Below are positions 16,735 through 26,391 of a stretch of DNA of 64,000 nt, piece by piece; the stretch's first letter is position 1, and every line of letters begins with the position of its first letter. The notes below the pieces were generated by a model that did not search any database, had not been told where the DNA came from, and saw nothing but the letters and a program-made list of their open reading frames with translations. The position numbers and the translations under genes were made by a program. The stretch spans positions 4,154,001-4,218,000 of the forward strand of contig NZ_CP041188.1 of NCBI RefSeq assembly GCF_006517235.1. Direction: 5' to 3'. The DNA is from Pseudarthrobacter sp. NIBRBAC000502772. GTDB taxonomy: Bacteria > Actinomycetota > Actinomycetes > Actinomycetales > Micrococcaceae.

Positions 16735-17439
16735 ATGCGCGGCCTTGACAGCACCCCTCCCCAGTCACAGCAGTACGGCCACCCCCCCTGCGAACAGCAG
16801 CCGGGCCAGCAGCCTTACGGTGACCCGGGCCATCAGTACGGCCGGGCTCCCTCCTTCACCCAGACGCCGAAGTCCGGCCTGCCCGTGTGGGGCTGGGTGG
16901 CCGGCGGAGTGGGAGTGGTGGCGGTCATCGCCGTCGCAGGCATCCTGGCGTTCAACGGCCTCGCCGGCGGAACCAAGGATCCCGACGCCGTTCCCGCCCT
17001 GGCTCCCAGCATCAGCGACGAAGCCGCGCCCCAGGAGTCGGCCGATACCTCACCCATTGCGGGAGCGGAAGCCGCGGGCGCCATCTATCTGTTCGACTAG
17101 TCAGATTTCATCACCCCGCCCGCCTGGGCCGTCAAGGAACCCGCGGGCTGGACCAGGGAAGAGGTCAAGGACGGTATGCTGCGTTACCGGAACGCCGGCC
17201 TGCAGTGCACCTTCACCACCTACCAGGCCGCCCACGAGCCCACCGGCGAAACCGGCGATGAGGCCACCACGGCACTCGTCATGGCCTCCGAGATCGAGGC
17301 CGTCAAGACGGCCGCCGGCAAGCCCGTGGACGAGGTGGCAGACAGGGCGGCTTCCCTTTATTTACTGGAAGACCGTTCCGGGCCAGTACTCTTAGACCCA
17401 TGGGGACGGATCACTTCAGAGAACAATCGCAGAAGCTAG
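16735..17439 (+). pseudogene. Broken gene: single-pass membrane protein with Pro/Gln-rich N-terminus
   Basis: An ATG at 16735 opens a frame with a Gln/Pro/Tyr-rich cytoplasmic part, a membrane helix (about residues 50-77, VWGWVAGGVGVVAVIAVAG) and an external part. A TAG at 17098-17100 stops it, but the same frame resumes immediately with coherent protein sequence (SDFITPPAWAVKEPAGW, a single conserved-looking cysteine) up to about 17360, where the sequence changes character and runs into the polymerase gene. It therefore looks like a once longer secreted-domain protein, inactivated by a nonsense mutation and cut at its 3' end by the arrival of the polysaccharide genes. Confidence 0.7.
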
Positions 17440-18644
17440 CTATCGCAGCGGTGGTGTTCCTGCTACCTCTTAGAGCGCTATCGATCCCCGGAATGGGCGG
17501 TGCAACTCCAGGCCTAATTCTGGCGCTGCTGCTAATCCCGGTCATCTGGAGCAGCGCCGGCAGGTACCGAATCGGCTGGCCCATTGGACTATCGCTGGCG
17601 GCGCTGGTCTCCGTACCGGTTCTGCTGGAGATTGCCAAGGTAGACCACAAGATAGATGATGGGGCGGCCCTCGGGTACGTTGTTATTCTCGTCGGCGCCC
17701 TAGTGACCTATCTCAGCCTGCTCTGGTCCCGCAAGGAGTTTGGCGTCCGAACGACGGCGCTCTTGTACAGCGGCGGATGGATCCTGCAGCAAGCAATGTC
17801 TTCGGCCAGCTGGAGCACCAATGCCTGGAAGTACGCCTTCGCGTGGCCTGTTACGGTCTTCGTCGCCGCCCTCATCTACAACAACCGGTCTCGTTTCCTC
17901 TCCCTTTCCCTCGTTGGTGTGATGGCCGCAATGTCCATCCTCAACGATTACCGCAGTAACTTCGGCCTCCTGGTGGTGACAGGATTGATCATCCTTTGGC
18001 TCTGGAACAGGGGAGATCACAACAGCCGGGTGAAGACCGGCGGTATCCTTGTTGGTTTAGGTGTGGTCTTCTGGGGCGTCTACCAAGCGGGCATTTGGCT
18101 AGCACTTGATGGATACTTGGGCGTCCGCAACCAGCTCATCACCGCCCAGCAACTGAGTCGCGGCGAATCACTCCTTGCATCTGGGCGCATCGAGACTTCT
18201 GCGGCTTGGAATCTGCTCCTCAACCGACCGATAGGGTATGGACCTGGAGTGGTGCCCAACACCGAAGACGTGTTGGTGGCAAAGTCCGCATTACAAGCCA
18301 CCGGAGTGAACTTGGACAGCACGTACGTGAACACCTACGTGGTGGGTCAACAAATCAAACTCCACTCCGTAGCAAGCGACCTGTGGGTGAGCTTCGGAAT
18401 CGCCGGCCTCGTCCTCGCCGCCTATTTTGCATGGCTTCTTCTCACAAGACTGGTGACCTCCCAGAAGCAGATTTCGGTGCTCTACGTATTCGCCTCCGTA
18501 GTGGCCCTTTGGGATATAGGGTTCTCTCCTATTAGTTCTAATATCCATGAGGTTATCTTCGCGGCAGCCCTCGCCACTCCGCTCCTGACAGAGCCAAAAG
18601 CATTCAAGTCTAATGCCGCCGCAAAACTGAATATGTCAGTCTGA
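17400..18644 (+). CDS. O-antigen ligase/Wzy-like polysaccharide polymerase
   Basis: A 414-residue membrane protein with about eleven helices and a large external loop between residues 225 and 320 containing RGESLLASGRIETSAAW and LLNRPIGYGPGVVPN, the pattern of Wzy/WaaL-like enzymes. It would link repeat units of the polymer on the outer face of the membrane. It is the first gene of the polysaccharide region and is on the plus strand, opposite to the next several EPS genes beyond the insertion elements. Sequence composition is more A+T-rich than the genes to its left. Confidence 0.8.
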   Translation: MGTDHFREQSQKLAIAAVVFLLPLRALSIPGMGGATPGLILALLLIPVIWSSAGRYRIGWPIGLSLAALVSVPVLLEIAKVDHKIDDGAALGYVVILVGALVTYLSLLWSRKEFGVRTTALLYSGGWILQQAMSSASWSTNAWKYAFAWPVTVFVAALIYNNRSRFLSLSLVGVMAAMSILNDYRSNFGLLVVTGLIILWLWNRGDHNSRVKTGGILVGLGVVFWGVYQAGIWLALDGYLGVRNQLITAQQLSRGESLLASGRIETSAAWNLLLNRPIGYGPGVVPNTEDVLVAKSALQATGVNLDSTYVNTYVVGQQIKLHSVASDLWVSFGIAGLVLAAYFAWLLLTRLVTSQKQISVLYVFASVVALWDIGFSPISSNIHEVIFAAALATPLLTEPKAFKSNAAAKLNMSV

Positions 18645-18796
18645 TCGAAGCCCACTAGGACGGCCCGAACGGTTCCCACCCGAGCGATATACCGGACCTA
18701 ACGACGGCTTGAATGGTACCCACCTGTGAGCGTTGATGGCTCTCCGTGGTTCGTGGTGAAACGGATTCCGTGTCTTGAAGGGCTCGTAGCCCTGCT

Positions 18797-19412
18797 GTGA
18801 TGGATGTTCTCTACGCATTCATCGAGAGTCAGGAGCTACGAGCCTTGATCGAGCCTACTTCCCCACGCCCAGATGCTGCCACCGCCATTTTCAACCTGCC
18901 CGATTACCGCGTCATAGACACTGACATCCTCGCCTTCGGGCAGCGGCGGGTCAGCGTCGAAGCCATTGCCGAGTCCTGCTGCCCATCGTGCGGCGTGATC
19001 AGCAGCCGGGTGCATTCCCGACGCCCACAACGCCTGCGTGACATCCCCATCGCCGGGCCGATCGAAGTGATCTGCGGCCAAGCGGAGATTCTTCTGCGAT
19101 GAATACCTCTGCCCGCGCCAGACATTCACCGAGGAAACAGCCCAGGTCCCGCGCCGTGCACGACCCACCCGCCGGCTCCGTGACGCCCTCGTAGCCGCCG
19201 TGATCGGATCCGGAAGAGCCGCCGCGGAGGCTGCCTCCTCGTTCGGTGTCTCCTGGTGGCTGGTCCAGCGAGCTCTGGACTCGGCTGCGCTGACGCTCCC
19301 CGATGTTGATGCGCTGGCCCCGCGGATGCTTGGGATCGATGAACACCGCTACCGGTCCGTGCGGTTCTTCCGCGCCCCCGCCACCAAGGCCCGGAAACGC
19401 TACGTGAGTATT
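18797..19412 (+). pseudogene. ISL3-family transposase, 5' part
   Basis: The N-terminal part has the CPSCG...H zinc-finger motif and IPIAGPIEV of ISL3 transposases. Around 19072-19078 one extra base relative to the second copy (near 30085) shifts the frame, ending the first open frame at 19102; the sequence then continues in another frame (CDEYLCPRQTFTEET, then MLGIDEHRYRSV with the first catalytic Asp region) until RKRYVSI at 19412, where the IS21 element begins. Confidence 0.88.
19407..19412. repeat. Target-site duplication AGTATT of the IS21 element
   Basis: AGTATT occurs at 19407-19412 and again at 21964-21969, directly flanking the IS21 element. Removing the element and one copy restores the ISL3 transposase frame as RYVSIHYEPWMT. 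Confidence 0.92.
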
Positions 19413-19515
19413 TGATGCCTTGAGAGCCACCCAATCTTGCGCTTCAGAGCCAACGATCGTGCGGAAGAGAGCCAGTGGTGGTGTGCTTGGGAGCCACTGG
19501 CCCTCGACCTGATCG

Positions 19516-20265
19516 TTAGGCGCTGGCCAGGGCGGTTTGCTCCCTCATGTTGTAGGTGCCGGTGTCGACCCAGGTGGTGTTGTGGATGATGCGGTCCATG
19601 ATGGCGTCGGCGTGGACGGCGGCGCCGAGGCGGTGATGCCAGTCCTTCTGCTGATACTGGGTGCAGAACACCGTCGACGCCTCGCCGTAACGGCGCTCCA
19701 TCAACTCCAGCAACATCGTCCGGATCGATTCCGTCGGCCGATCAAGTAACCACTCGTCGATGACGAGCAGGGTGAAGGCAGCGTATTTCCGGAGGAACTT
19801 GCCGGCGCCGCCGGGGGTGTCTTGAGCTGCGACCCAGGCCTCTTCGAGGTCGGGCATCCGAACATGATGGGCGCGGATCCGATGTTCGCAGGCGCGTTTC
19901 GCGATCGCGCAGCCCAGATACGACTTCCCCGACCCGGTGAACCCCTGGAAGACGACGTTCTGCTGCCGAGTGACGAACAAGCAGGTCCCGAGTTGGGTCA
20001 GGAGCTGCCGGTTGAGGCCGCGCTCGTCGAGCAGGTCGATGCGCCGCAGGTCCGCGTTGGGGTAACGAAGCCCCGCCCGTCGGATCAGCCCGTCCACTTT
20101 CGAGTGCATGAAGGTGGAGTAGGCGTCGTCGACGACCAGGCGGACCCGTTCCTCGAACGACAAGCTGATGCTGAGGGTGTCGTCTTGGAGGTCGATGGCC
20201 TCCACCAGCTCGCCGGCGTTCATCTCGCGGAGCTTGCGTTTGGTCTCCCCATCCAGGACGCTCAT
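19516..20265 (-). CDS. istB: IS21-family helper ATPase IstB
   Basis: A 249-residue AAA+ ATPase with Walker A GFTGSGKS (about residues 107-114) and Walker B TLLVIDEW. It assists the transposase in target selection. Its start overlaps the istA stop by 4 bp, the usual coupled arrangement of IS21 elements. It appears intact. Confidence 0.95.
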   Translation of the reverse strand: MSVLDGETKRKLREMNAGELVEAIDLQDDTLSISLSFEERVRLVVDDAYSTFMHSKVDGLIRRAGLRYPNADLRRIDLLDERGLNRQLLTQLGTCLFVTRQQNVVFQGFTGSGKSYLGCAIAKRACEHRIRAHHVRMPDLEEAWVAAQDTPGGAGKFLRKYAAFTLLVIDEWLLDRPTESIRTMLLELMERRYGEASTVFCTQYQQKDWHHRLGAAVHADAIMDRIIHNTTWVDTGTYNMREQTALASA

Positions 20266-21813
20266 CGGGTGCCTCCGGCGTAGTAGGCGCCGCCGCGAAC
20301 ATAACCGCCATCATCCGGCTCGGGCTCGGGGGTGTGTCCGGTTTTGTCCTGTCCGGTGTCGAGGATCGGCCGCAGGTGCGCATAGCGGGGTGAGCGGATC
20401 GGGCCCCGCAGCGCCAGCGCGCAGGCCGCTTCGAGGCGTGCCGGGGAGAATCGGCGCGACAGTTTCAGCACCGCCAGCGCCGCGTCGAAGCCGGCCTCAT
20501 CGATGAACACGGTCTCGAAGATCTTGGCTGTCACTGCCGCCGTCGCAGGTCCGACCCGCGCCGCCCACTCCTCGATCCGGCCCCGGTCCCAGGCCTGGAA
20601 GCTGCGCCCCTCGGGCAGGTCCGCCTCGTTCGTCCGATACTGGTTGCTGGCCGTGGCCGGCAGCAGCAAATGGCTGGTCAGGCGCTCGTCACGCCGGTAA
20701 ACCTCCAGCATCGTCTCCGTCACGCGCAAGTCAACGAGGGCGCCGATATGGCTGAAAGGGACGGAATAGAAGTTCTTCGCCCAAACCACGTGAGCGTTGG
20801 CGTTCACCTTGCGTTTATAGACCCACGTGCTGATCTCGAATGGGGCCGCTGGCAGCGCCTGCAACAACGGCTTCTCCTCCGCGGTGAACACACTGGGGCG
20901 TGACCCGTCACGTTTCTGGAACGGCTCCCGGTTATAGGCATCGATCTGTTCCCGGATCCGCAGGCGCAGCTGCGCCAGCGACGTAAACTGCTCGTGCCGG
21001 AGGCCGGCGATGACCCAGGTCGCGACATGGGAGACCGTGTTCTCGGCACCACTCTTGTCTCGAGGGTGGCGAACTCTGCCCGGGAGGACCGCTGCCGAGT
21101 AGTGCGCCGCCATCTCCCGGTAAGCGTCGTTGAGCACGACCTCGCCCTCCTTCGGGTGGGAAATCACCCCGGTCTTCAGATTGTCCGGGACCAGGCGCGG
21201 GACGCTGCCACCGAAGAACGCGAACATCGCCGTGTGGGCGCGCAGCCACGACTCCTGCTTCATGTCCAGGCTCGCTTCCACGAACGCATACCGGCTGAAC
21301 GGCAGGCACGCGACGAACAAATACACCCTCGACAGCTCACCCGTCGTCGGATCCAACAGCTGCATCGTGGGTCCGGACCAGTCGACCTCGATACTGCGGC
21401 CGGCCTTGTGCCCGACCCTTGACGTCGCCCCCCAAGACGGCGGCGTGTTTGCCATAGAGGCGGCAGAACCGGTCATAGCTCATCGTTGCCTGCGCCATGG
21501 ACGCTGCGTCGACATACTCCTGGTGCAACAGCTTCAACGTCACCCCGACCCGGGCCAACTCAGTGTGAACTCGGGGCCAGTCCGGCTGCGCGAAGACGCT
21601 CTCATGAACGCCGCGGCCAGGGAACACGGCCGCATACACCTCGGCTTCCGACAGTTCCGCGACGTCATCCCAGACGACGCCGAGCCGGTCCGCTGCATCG
21701 AGCACCGCCTGGACGCTATTGCGCGCGATGCCCTGCGCCGAGGCGATCGACCTGCCCGATAAACCCTGATTTCGTAACTGCAAGACAAGTTTCGCCTTGA
21801 TCTTCCGTACCAT
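20262..21813 (-). pseudogene. istA: IS21-family transposase IstA with a frameshift
   Basis: The first part (start at 21813, MVRKIKAKLVLQLRNQGLSG) has the N-terminal helix-turn-helix. The catalytic part continues in another frame with IEVDWSGPTMQL (first Asp), ALRWENLK-like VPDNLKTGV (second Asp region) and DKSGAENTVSHV (Glu). The two frames join near a run of six C at 21428-21433. A one-base indel there would restore one protein of about 515 residues, so this is either a recent inactivation or a sequencing error. Confidence 0.85.
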
Positions 21814-21963
21814 TACCGGTACTCCTCCCACCACGTGGCCATCACGTGGTGGGAGGAGCTTTTCAGGTGGCTCTCAACCACGCCAATCGCGGCTCTGAAC
21901 GACACGATCCGTGATCTGGGCAGGTGGCTCTGAAGCGCACGACAGGTGGCTCCCTTGGAAGCC

Positions 21964-22697
21964 AGTATTCACTACGAACCCTGGATGACCACCATCGTCG
22001 ATCTGGACACCGGACAAGTGCTCGGGATCGTAAACGGCCGTGACAGCGAAGGCGTCGGAGACTGGCTATTCTCCCGCCCGCTGCGGTGGCGCCTGGGCGT
22101 GCAGGTCGTCGCGATCGACCCGTCAGCGGCATTCCGCAAGGCCCTGCGGATGTGGCTCCTACGCACCGCAGTCTCGGTCGACGCGTTCCACCTGGTCAAG
22201 CTAGGCAACGACATGCTCACCGAAGTCCGGCAGCGCCAGGTCCATGGCCGGCGGGGGCGTTCCATTGATCCCGTCTGGACCAACCGGCGGCTGCTGTTGC
22301 GGGCCGGGGACACGCTCTCGGACCGGGCCAGGAACAGGCTCAGCACGGTGTTCGCGACCGACGACGCCACCGGGAAGCTGCAAGCCGCCTGGTTGGTCAA
22401 GGAGCAACTGCGAACGCTATTAGGCACCGGATCCCTCGCCGACGCGGCGGCCGCGAAAGACCGTCTGAAGGGTTGGTGGAACGGGCCGCGCAGCCCGAAA
22501 CGAGCCGGCTCTGGCGCACGGTCTGCCGGTGGTGGAAGGAGGTCGAAGTGCTCATTGTCACCGGTGCGACAACCGCGAAGGTGGAGGCCAACAACACAGC
22601 GATCAAGCACATAAAGAGGACCGGCCGGGGATTTACCAACGCACGCAACTACAAAACGCGTATCCTGTTGCGCAGTGCCCCCAGAACAGCGGCATGA
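21964..22697 (+). pseudogene. ISL3-family transposase, 3' part
   Basis: The transposase resumes right after the IS21 element (HYEPWMTTIVDLDTGQVL), continues through VVAIDPSAAFRKAL and AFHLVKLGNDM, and then shifts frame near 22470, where one extra G after CTGAAG breaks the reading. The end reads TGATTAKVEANNTAIKHIK with the catalytic Glu, then RGFTNARNYKTRILL. Two separate frameshifts plus the insertion show that this copy is dead. Confidence 0.88.
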
Positions 22698-22740
22698 ACA
22701 TTCATCACGGCAGAACATTCACCGCGAACCGTGAAGAGCC

Positions 22741-23181
22741 GTCATGGCCGCGGGGGAAGTCATCGGTTCCTACCATGACCTGTGGCGCGTCGAGCAGTCG
22801 TTCCGAATGAGCAAGACAGACCTGCGGGCCAGGCCCATGTTCCATCGCACCCGCGACGATATCGAGGCGCATCTGACGATCGTGTTCACCGCGCTTGCGG
22901 TCTCCCGGACTGTCCAGAACAGGACAGGCCTGGCCGTGCGTAACGTCATCCGACAACTCCGGCTCTTGCGAGCAGCGACTATCGCCGTCAACGGCACCAC
23001 CCAGACATTCGCCCCCGACGTTGCCGCCGAGCAGCTGGCCATTCTGGATGCCATCCGTCAGAAGAGCCGAGAGTCAGACCTGCCTCACCAGACCATCCTG
23101 CGTCCAGCAAGCCGAGGCCGCCACGCCCGTCAAGGAACCAAACCAACCGGTCCACGCCTCCATAGTGAAGAGCCGATTTAG
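22741..23181 (+). pseudogene. IS1634-family transposase, C-terminal fragment
   Basis: About 145 residues of a DDE transposase C-terminus are present: YHDLWRVEQSFRMSKTDL with the catalytic Glu, RPMFHRTRDDIEAHL and FTALAVSRTVQNRTG are IS1634/IS4-type motifs. The fragment begins exactly where the ISL3 right end stops; no N-terminal part is seen on the other side of the ISL3 element. It is a remnant, not a functional gene. Confidence 0.8.
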
Positions 23182-23984
23182 ATCTTAGACTTGATCCTGC
23201 CAGCGACAATTCGAGCTCGAGTGACGCTGGACAGCGCCCGGCCGACTTGCTTGTCGAGCAATCTGCCCAGCGGCCCCAGTTGGAATCTCTCGGCACGTAC
23301 TTGATGCTGAAGGCTCGGGATCAATGCCGACGTCAACTCGGAGATACCTCCCCCCAGATAATCGATAAGAACTTGCTCAATGACGAAGGGCCGTGCGAGC
23401 ATCCCGAACCTTACAATAACGTCAAAATCGTCAGCTGTTTGAAATCGTAACGAATGAGCGCCAGAATCCAAGAATGTTGTCCTTTTAAACCAAGTGGCTT
23501 GGTGACAATGAGGCTGTAGGCCATAAGCATGGCGCCACCAAATGTGAGGAAGGCTCGGTATTCGTCTAACGAGACCTTTATCTCCACCTAGGTTTCGGGC
23601 TCCAGAAATCGCCCAAGGCACTCGGAATCTATCGGCAGACTCCAAACCCAGTAGTAGAAGTCTCAAACATTCAGGATCGGTGAACGAGTCTCCGGCATTG
23701 AGGAAGTGAAGCCAGCGACCAGTGGCCAACTGCGCTCCCTTGTTCATAGCGTCATAAATTCCATCATCACGTTCCGAGATAAAATGTGAAACTAATGAGG
23801 ACTTCTTCACTAGTTCAAGTGTTCCATCTGTTGAGCCACCATCGACTACTACCACTTCAACATCATTATTGTTGATAACCTTTTGAGACATCAGTGAATT
23901 CAACGTCCGGGGCAGGAACTGACTGGCGTTGAATGTAACTATAATGATGGAAAGCAGGGGTTCATGCAGATCAGAATGCTTCAT
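23178..23984 (-). CDS. Glycosyltransferase family 2
   Basis: A 268-residue GT-A enzyme. It opens with LLSIIIVTFNASQFL, has the nucleotide-sugar DGGSTDGT motif and a DXD-like FLNAGD motif, and lacks membrane helices. Similar WcaE/WcaA-type enzymes add one sugar to the lipid-linked repeat unit at the inner face of the membrane. The start overlaps the end of the upstream glycosyltransferase by 14 bp, so they are cotranscribed. Its 3' end touches the IS1634 remnant. Confidence 0.88.
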   Translation of the reverse strand: MKHSDLHEPLLSIIIVTFNASQFLPRTLNSLMSQKVINNNDVEVVVVDGGSTDGTLELVKKSSLVSHFISERDDGIYDAMNKGAQLATGRWLHFLNAGDSFTDPECLRLLLLGLESADRFRVPWAISGARNLGGDKGLVRRIPSLPHIWWRHAYGLQPHCHQATWFKRTTFLDSGAHSLRFQTADDFDVIVRFGMLARPFVIEQVLIDYLGGGISELTSALIPSLQHQVRAERFQLGPLGRLLDKQVGRALSSVTRARIVAGRIKSKI

Positions 23985-25032
23985 TAAGAATTCTTCTCCA
24001 ATCAGTTATGCAACGTTTGTGAAGGTCAAAGGCGTCAGGCGTATATGTTTGCCAAGGAACATCCAGGTACTTTGCCAGCAGGTCTCCGAATTCTTTCCGC
24101 GTTGGGGCCGTACTGGCAGCGTTTATAATATGGGCTACTCCCGGCGATTCGTACGCCAGCACTGGGACGCGGATGCTGAGCGCCATGTGAATAGATCCGC
24201 TTTCAGTCACTGATCTATATGGCGCGATCATGACATCTGCAGACTCGAGTCCGTTGATAAGCTCGTCATCGGTCGGGCCGCCGGCGGAACCTACATATTC
24301 GCAGGTTGCTCCGGTTGCTCTGAGTAATTCAGAGGTCGAGGCCGGAATTCGTTCGGGACCCAAAATACGAAGGACAAAGGGTCGCATTACACGTTCGGCA
24401 ATTCCTACGAGGTCGTTAACCCCTTTGTCGTGCCTGAGCGCACCCACAAACGCCACTACCGGGACGGCGTTTTTGAGATTCCCCGTCCCCGCGGCCCTGC
24501 GAGGGCGTCGCGTGGTAACGCTATATGGAGGATGCGCGGCTATTCGGATGGTATTCGCTGATGCGTTGGCAGATGCCCTGAGACGCGAACTGTGCACGAC
24601 GCACAGAGTTGAGACTCGAAGAAGCAAACGTTCCATAACTCCAGGCAGTCCGGGCCGCCTGCGGACAGTGTCCGGGTTGTGATAGATGAATATGGTCTTG
24701 CCGCCAACTAGCGCCCTGATTGCGAAGACCAAGGCATCCCACGGATTACGTGTCCACACGATAATGAGGGCGCTGCGCCTAGGGGCCGATGTTGATATCC
24801 GCATCGGTTCAATGAGTCTTCGCACCGCAAGCCTAAGGAGGCTGTTGTGCCTCCGTTGACCAACAAGCTTGGGATGTAGCTTTACCCCTTCCGGTGTGAA
24901 GGACCGGTTCTCTGTGCACCATAGATCGACTTCATAGCCAGCAGCCGCAATTATGGAAGCGAGCTCAATACCATAAGGGTTGATCCAATTGGGATCATAG
25001 ACAATGACGTGTTCATTATTCATTCTGTTCAT
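23971..25032 (-). CDS. Glycosyltransferase family 4-like
   Basis: A 353-residue GT-B protein. The C-terminal half has FVGALRHDKGVNDLVG and the donor-binding region LINGLESADVMIAPYRSVTESG with the conserved Glu, plus LAYESPGV. The N-terminal acceptor domain is short. The start at 25032 overlaps the flippase stop codon (ATGA); a second ATG nine bases on is possible. It would act in repeat-unit assembly. Donor and acceptor sugars are not known. Confidence 0.82.
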   Translation of the reverse strand: MNRMNNEHVIVYDPNWINPYGIELASIIAAAGYEVDLWCTENRSFTPEGVKLHPKLVGQRRHNSLLRLAVRRLIEPMRISTSAPRRSALIIVWTRNPWDALVFAIRALVGGKTIFIYHNPDTVRRRPGLPGVMERLLLRVSTLCVVHSSRLRASANASANTIRIAAHPPYSVTTRRPRRAAGTGNLKNAVPVVAFVGALRHDKGVNDLVGIAERVMRPFVLRILGPERIPASTSELLRATGATCEYVGSAGGPTDDELINGLESADVMIAPYRSVTESGSIHMALSIRVPVLAYESPGVAHIINAASTAPTRKEFGDLLAKYLDVPWQTYTPDAFDLHKRCITDWRRILNEAF

Positions 25033-26333
25033 ACACTCACCAATTCGTCACCTACGCGCATGAATTGTTGCGCTTTGATGATGCAGGGTATTAGTTGCGT
25101 AGCGCTTACGGCTATTACCGAGGCCCATACAACGCCGCTGGCCCCAAGAACCGAAGATAAAAATATGGAGAGCCCAACGTTCACCAGCAACATTATTGTT
25201 GCGCAAACCGCTTGAAACATCAGGTGACGTGGGGAGGTCAGCAGAACGGCGGAGGCTTGATGGCAGGCCATAACGACAAGGAGGGCACCGAATGCGACCG
25301 CCAAGTCTAATTGAACTGTCAACTTTTCTTCCGTGATTAGATGCGCAGCGGGCCCCACAAGCAGAACGAACAACGCCGCCAAGAAGACCCCGCCCAGGCC
25401 CAAGGAGGTGAGCGCCTTTGACCACAGAGGAAGTGAAGCCGAGCCCGATCGCGAAAAAATCGGCCATAAAGCTACGGCGGCCATCGAAATAATCGAGAAA
25501 CATGGAACGTACATCTGGGCCGCTATTGAATATTCCGATAACTCCCAACTCGCCGAAAAATGCGAAAGCACCAAGCGATCACTTTGCATAGCGAGCGGAA
25601 CAGTAATGCTAATGACCATCATTGGCAAAGCGGAATTCCACAGCTTAGGTTTCCGGCGCAGTCGACGAACTACGATAATGTCACGAAATCGCCACCCGCT
25701 GGTTCTCAGGGCAAGCATGAAGCATGCAACGGAGACGATGAGGATGCCCATCGGCGTCGCAATACTGAGCACAAGAGGATCCACACCTACCTTGAGTAAA
25801 ACGTAAGTTGTCACTGTGGCCGTGATGGGGCCGGCAATACCGATGAAGCTCACAACTTGGTTGCGGCCTTCGCCAATCAGTATTCTCTGTCCTATCCCAA
25901 ATGGAATGGAGATAGCAAAGGGTAGGAGTACGACTGCTATTGCCCAGTGAGCCGAGCCGACCAGTTCATCGGGAAGCCCGAGTAGTAGGGGCCATGCACC
26001 CGAGAGTCCGATTAGAACGGTAAGGGCAACTATGACGAGGGCAGAAAAGGACAATGTTCGGAAAGCAATGCCAGCTGTTGCAAGGGCGGTCGAAGAGAGT
26101 TCTCGACTCTCCAGCCTCTTAGAGGAGGCGTTGACTACGACAGCCCCCATTCCGAGGTCCGCGAAAGGTATGAGCTGAAATAGCGCTCCGACGAGGATGA
26201 CGTAGGCATAGGGCTCTACCCCTATTTCTTTCACCAGAAGATATGTAGTGGTAACCGTTGCGGCAGCCGTGAACGGAAGAGAAAGCGCCCTTGCAAAAGC
26301 GGATTTGCCCAGCGTACGAACAATTGATGCCAC
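25029..26333 (-). CDS. Polysaccharide flippase, Wzx-like (MATE/MVF superfamily)
   Basis: A 434-residue membrane protein with twelve or more predicted helices and short loops. It has no extracellular enzyme domain, and its position among glycosyltransferases and a Wzz/kinase gene indicates a lipid-linked oligosaccharide flippase (Wzx). It begins with GTG at 26333, with GGAG about 11 bp upstream. Together with the Wzy-like protein it supports a Wzx/Wzy-dependent pathway. Confidence 0.85.
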   Translation of the reverse strand: MASIVRTLGKSAFARALSLPFTAAATVTTTYLLVKEIGVEPYAYVILVGALFQLIPFADLGMGAVVVNASSKRLESRELSSTALATAGIAFRTLSFSALVIVALTVLIGLSGAWPLLLGLPDELVGSAHWAIAVVLLPFAISIPFGIGQRILIGEGRNQVVSFIGIAGPITATVTTYVLLKVGVDPLVLSIATPMGILIVSVACFMLALRTSGWRFRDIIVVRRLRRKPKLWNSALPMMVISITVPLAMQSDRLVLSHFSASWELSEYSIAAQMYVPCFSIISMAAVALWPIFSRSGSASLPLWSKALTSLGLGGVFLAALFVLLVGPAAHLITEEKLTVQLDLAVAFGALLVVMACHQASAVLLTSPRHLMFQAVCATIMLLVNVGLSIFLSSVLGASGVVWASVIAVSATQLIPCIIKAQQFMRVGDELVSV

Positions 26334-26391
26334 TACGGCTGCCGCTCCGAAATGCTAGACCGAAGTAGAGTTACTTCCGGATCGGTCCCTC

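Larger units (their letters stand above)
19413..21963 (-). mobile_element. IS21-family insertion sequence
   Basis: A 2551-bp element with imperfect terminal inverted repeats: TGATGCCTTGAGAGCCACC at the left and the complement of GGTGGCTCCCTTGGAAGCC at the right match at 13 of 19 positions. Extra copies of the GAGCCACC/GGTGGCTC core occur just inside both ends (for example at 21864-21872 and 21922-21931), as expected for the multiple transposase-binding sites of IS21 elements. It carries istA and istB on the minus strand and is bounded by a 6-bp AGTATT duplication. Confidence 0.93.
18738..22740 (+). mobile_element. ISL3-family insertion sequence, interrupted by an IS21-family element
   Basis: The left end GGCTCTCCGTGGTTCGTGG (18738) matches the inverted right end ending GTGAAGAGCC at 22740, the GGCTCTtC-type termini of the ISL3 family. 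Between them lies one transposase gene split by the element at 19413-21963. The bases flanking the two ends do not form an obvious 8-bp duplication, so the outer context has been rearranged after insertion. Confidence 0.85.

Noticed and set aside
18645..18737. A further gene fragment between the polymerase and ISL3
   Set aside because: The 93 bp show no protein similarity that I recognise and no match to the IS1634 fragment on the far side.
20262..21813. Programmed frameshift in istA
   Set aside because: IS21-family IstA is not known to need one, and no slippery heptamer with a downstream structure is evident; an indel is simpler.
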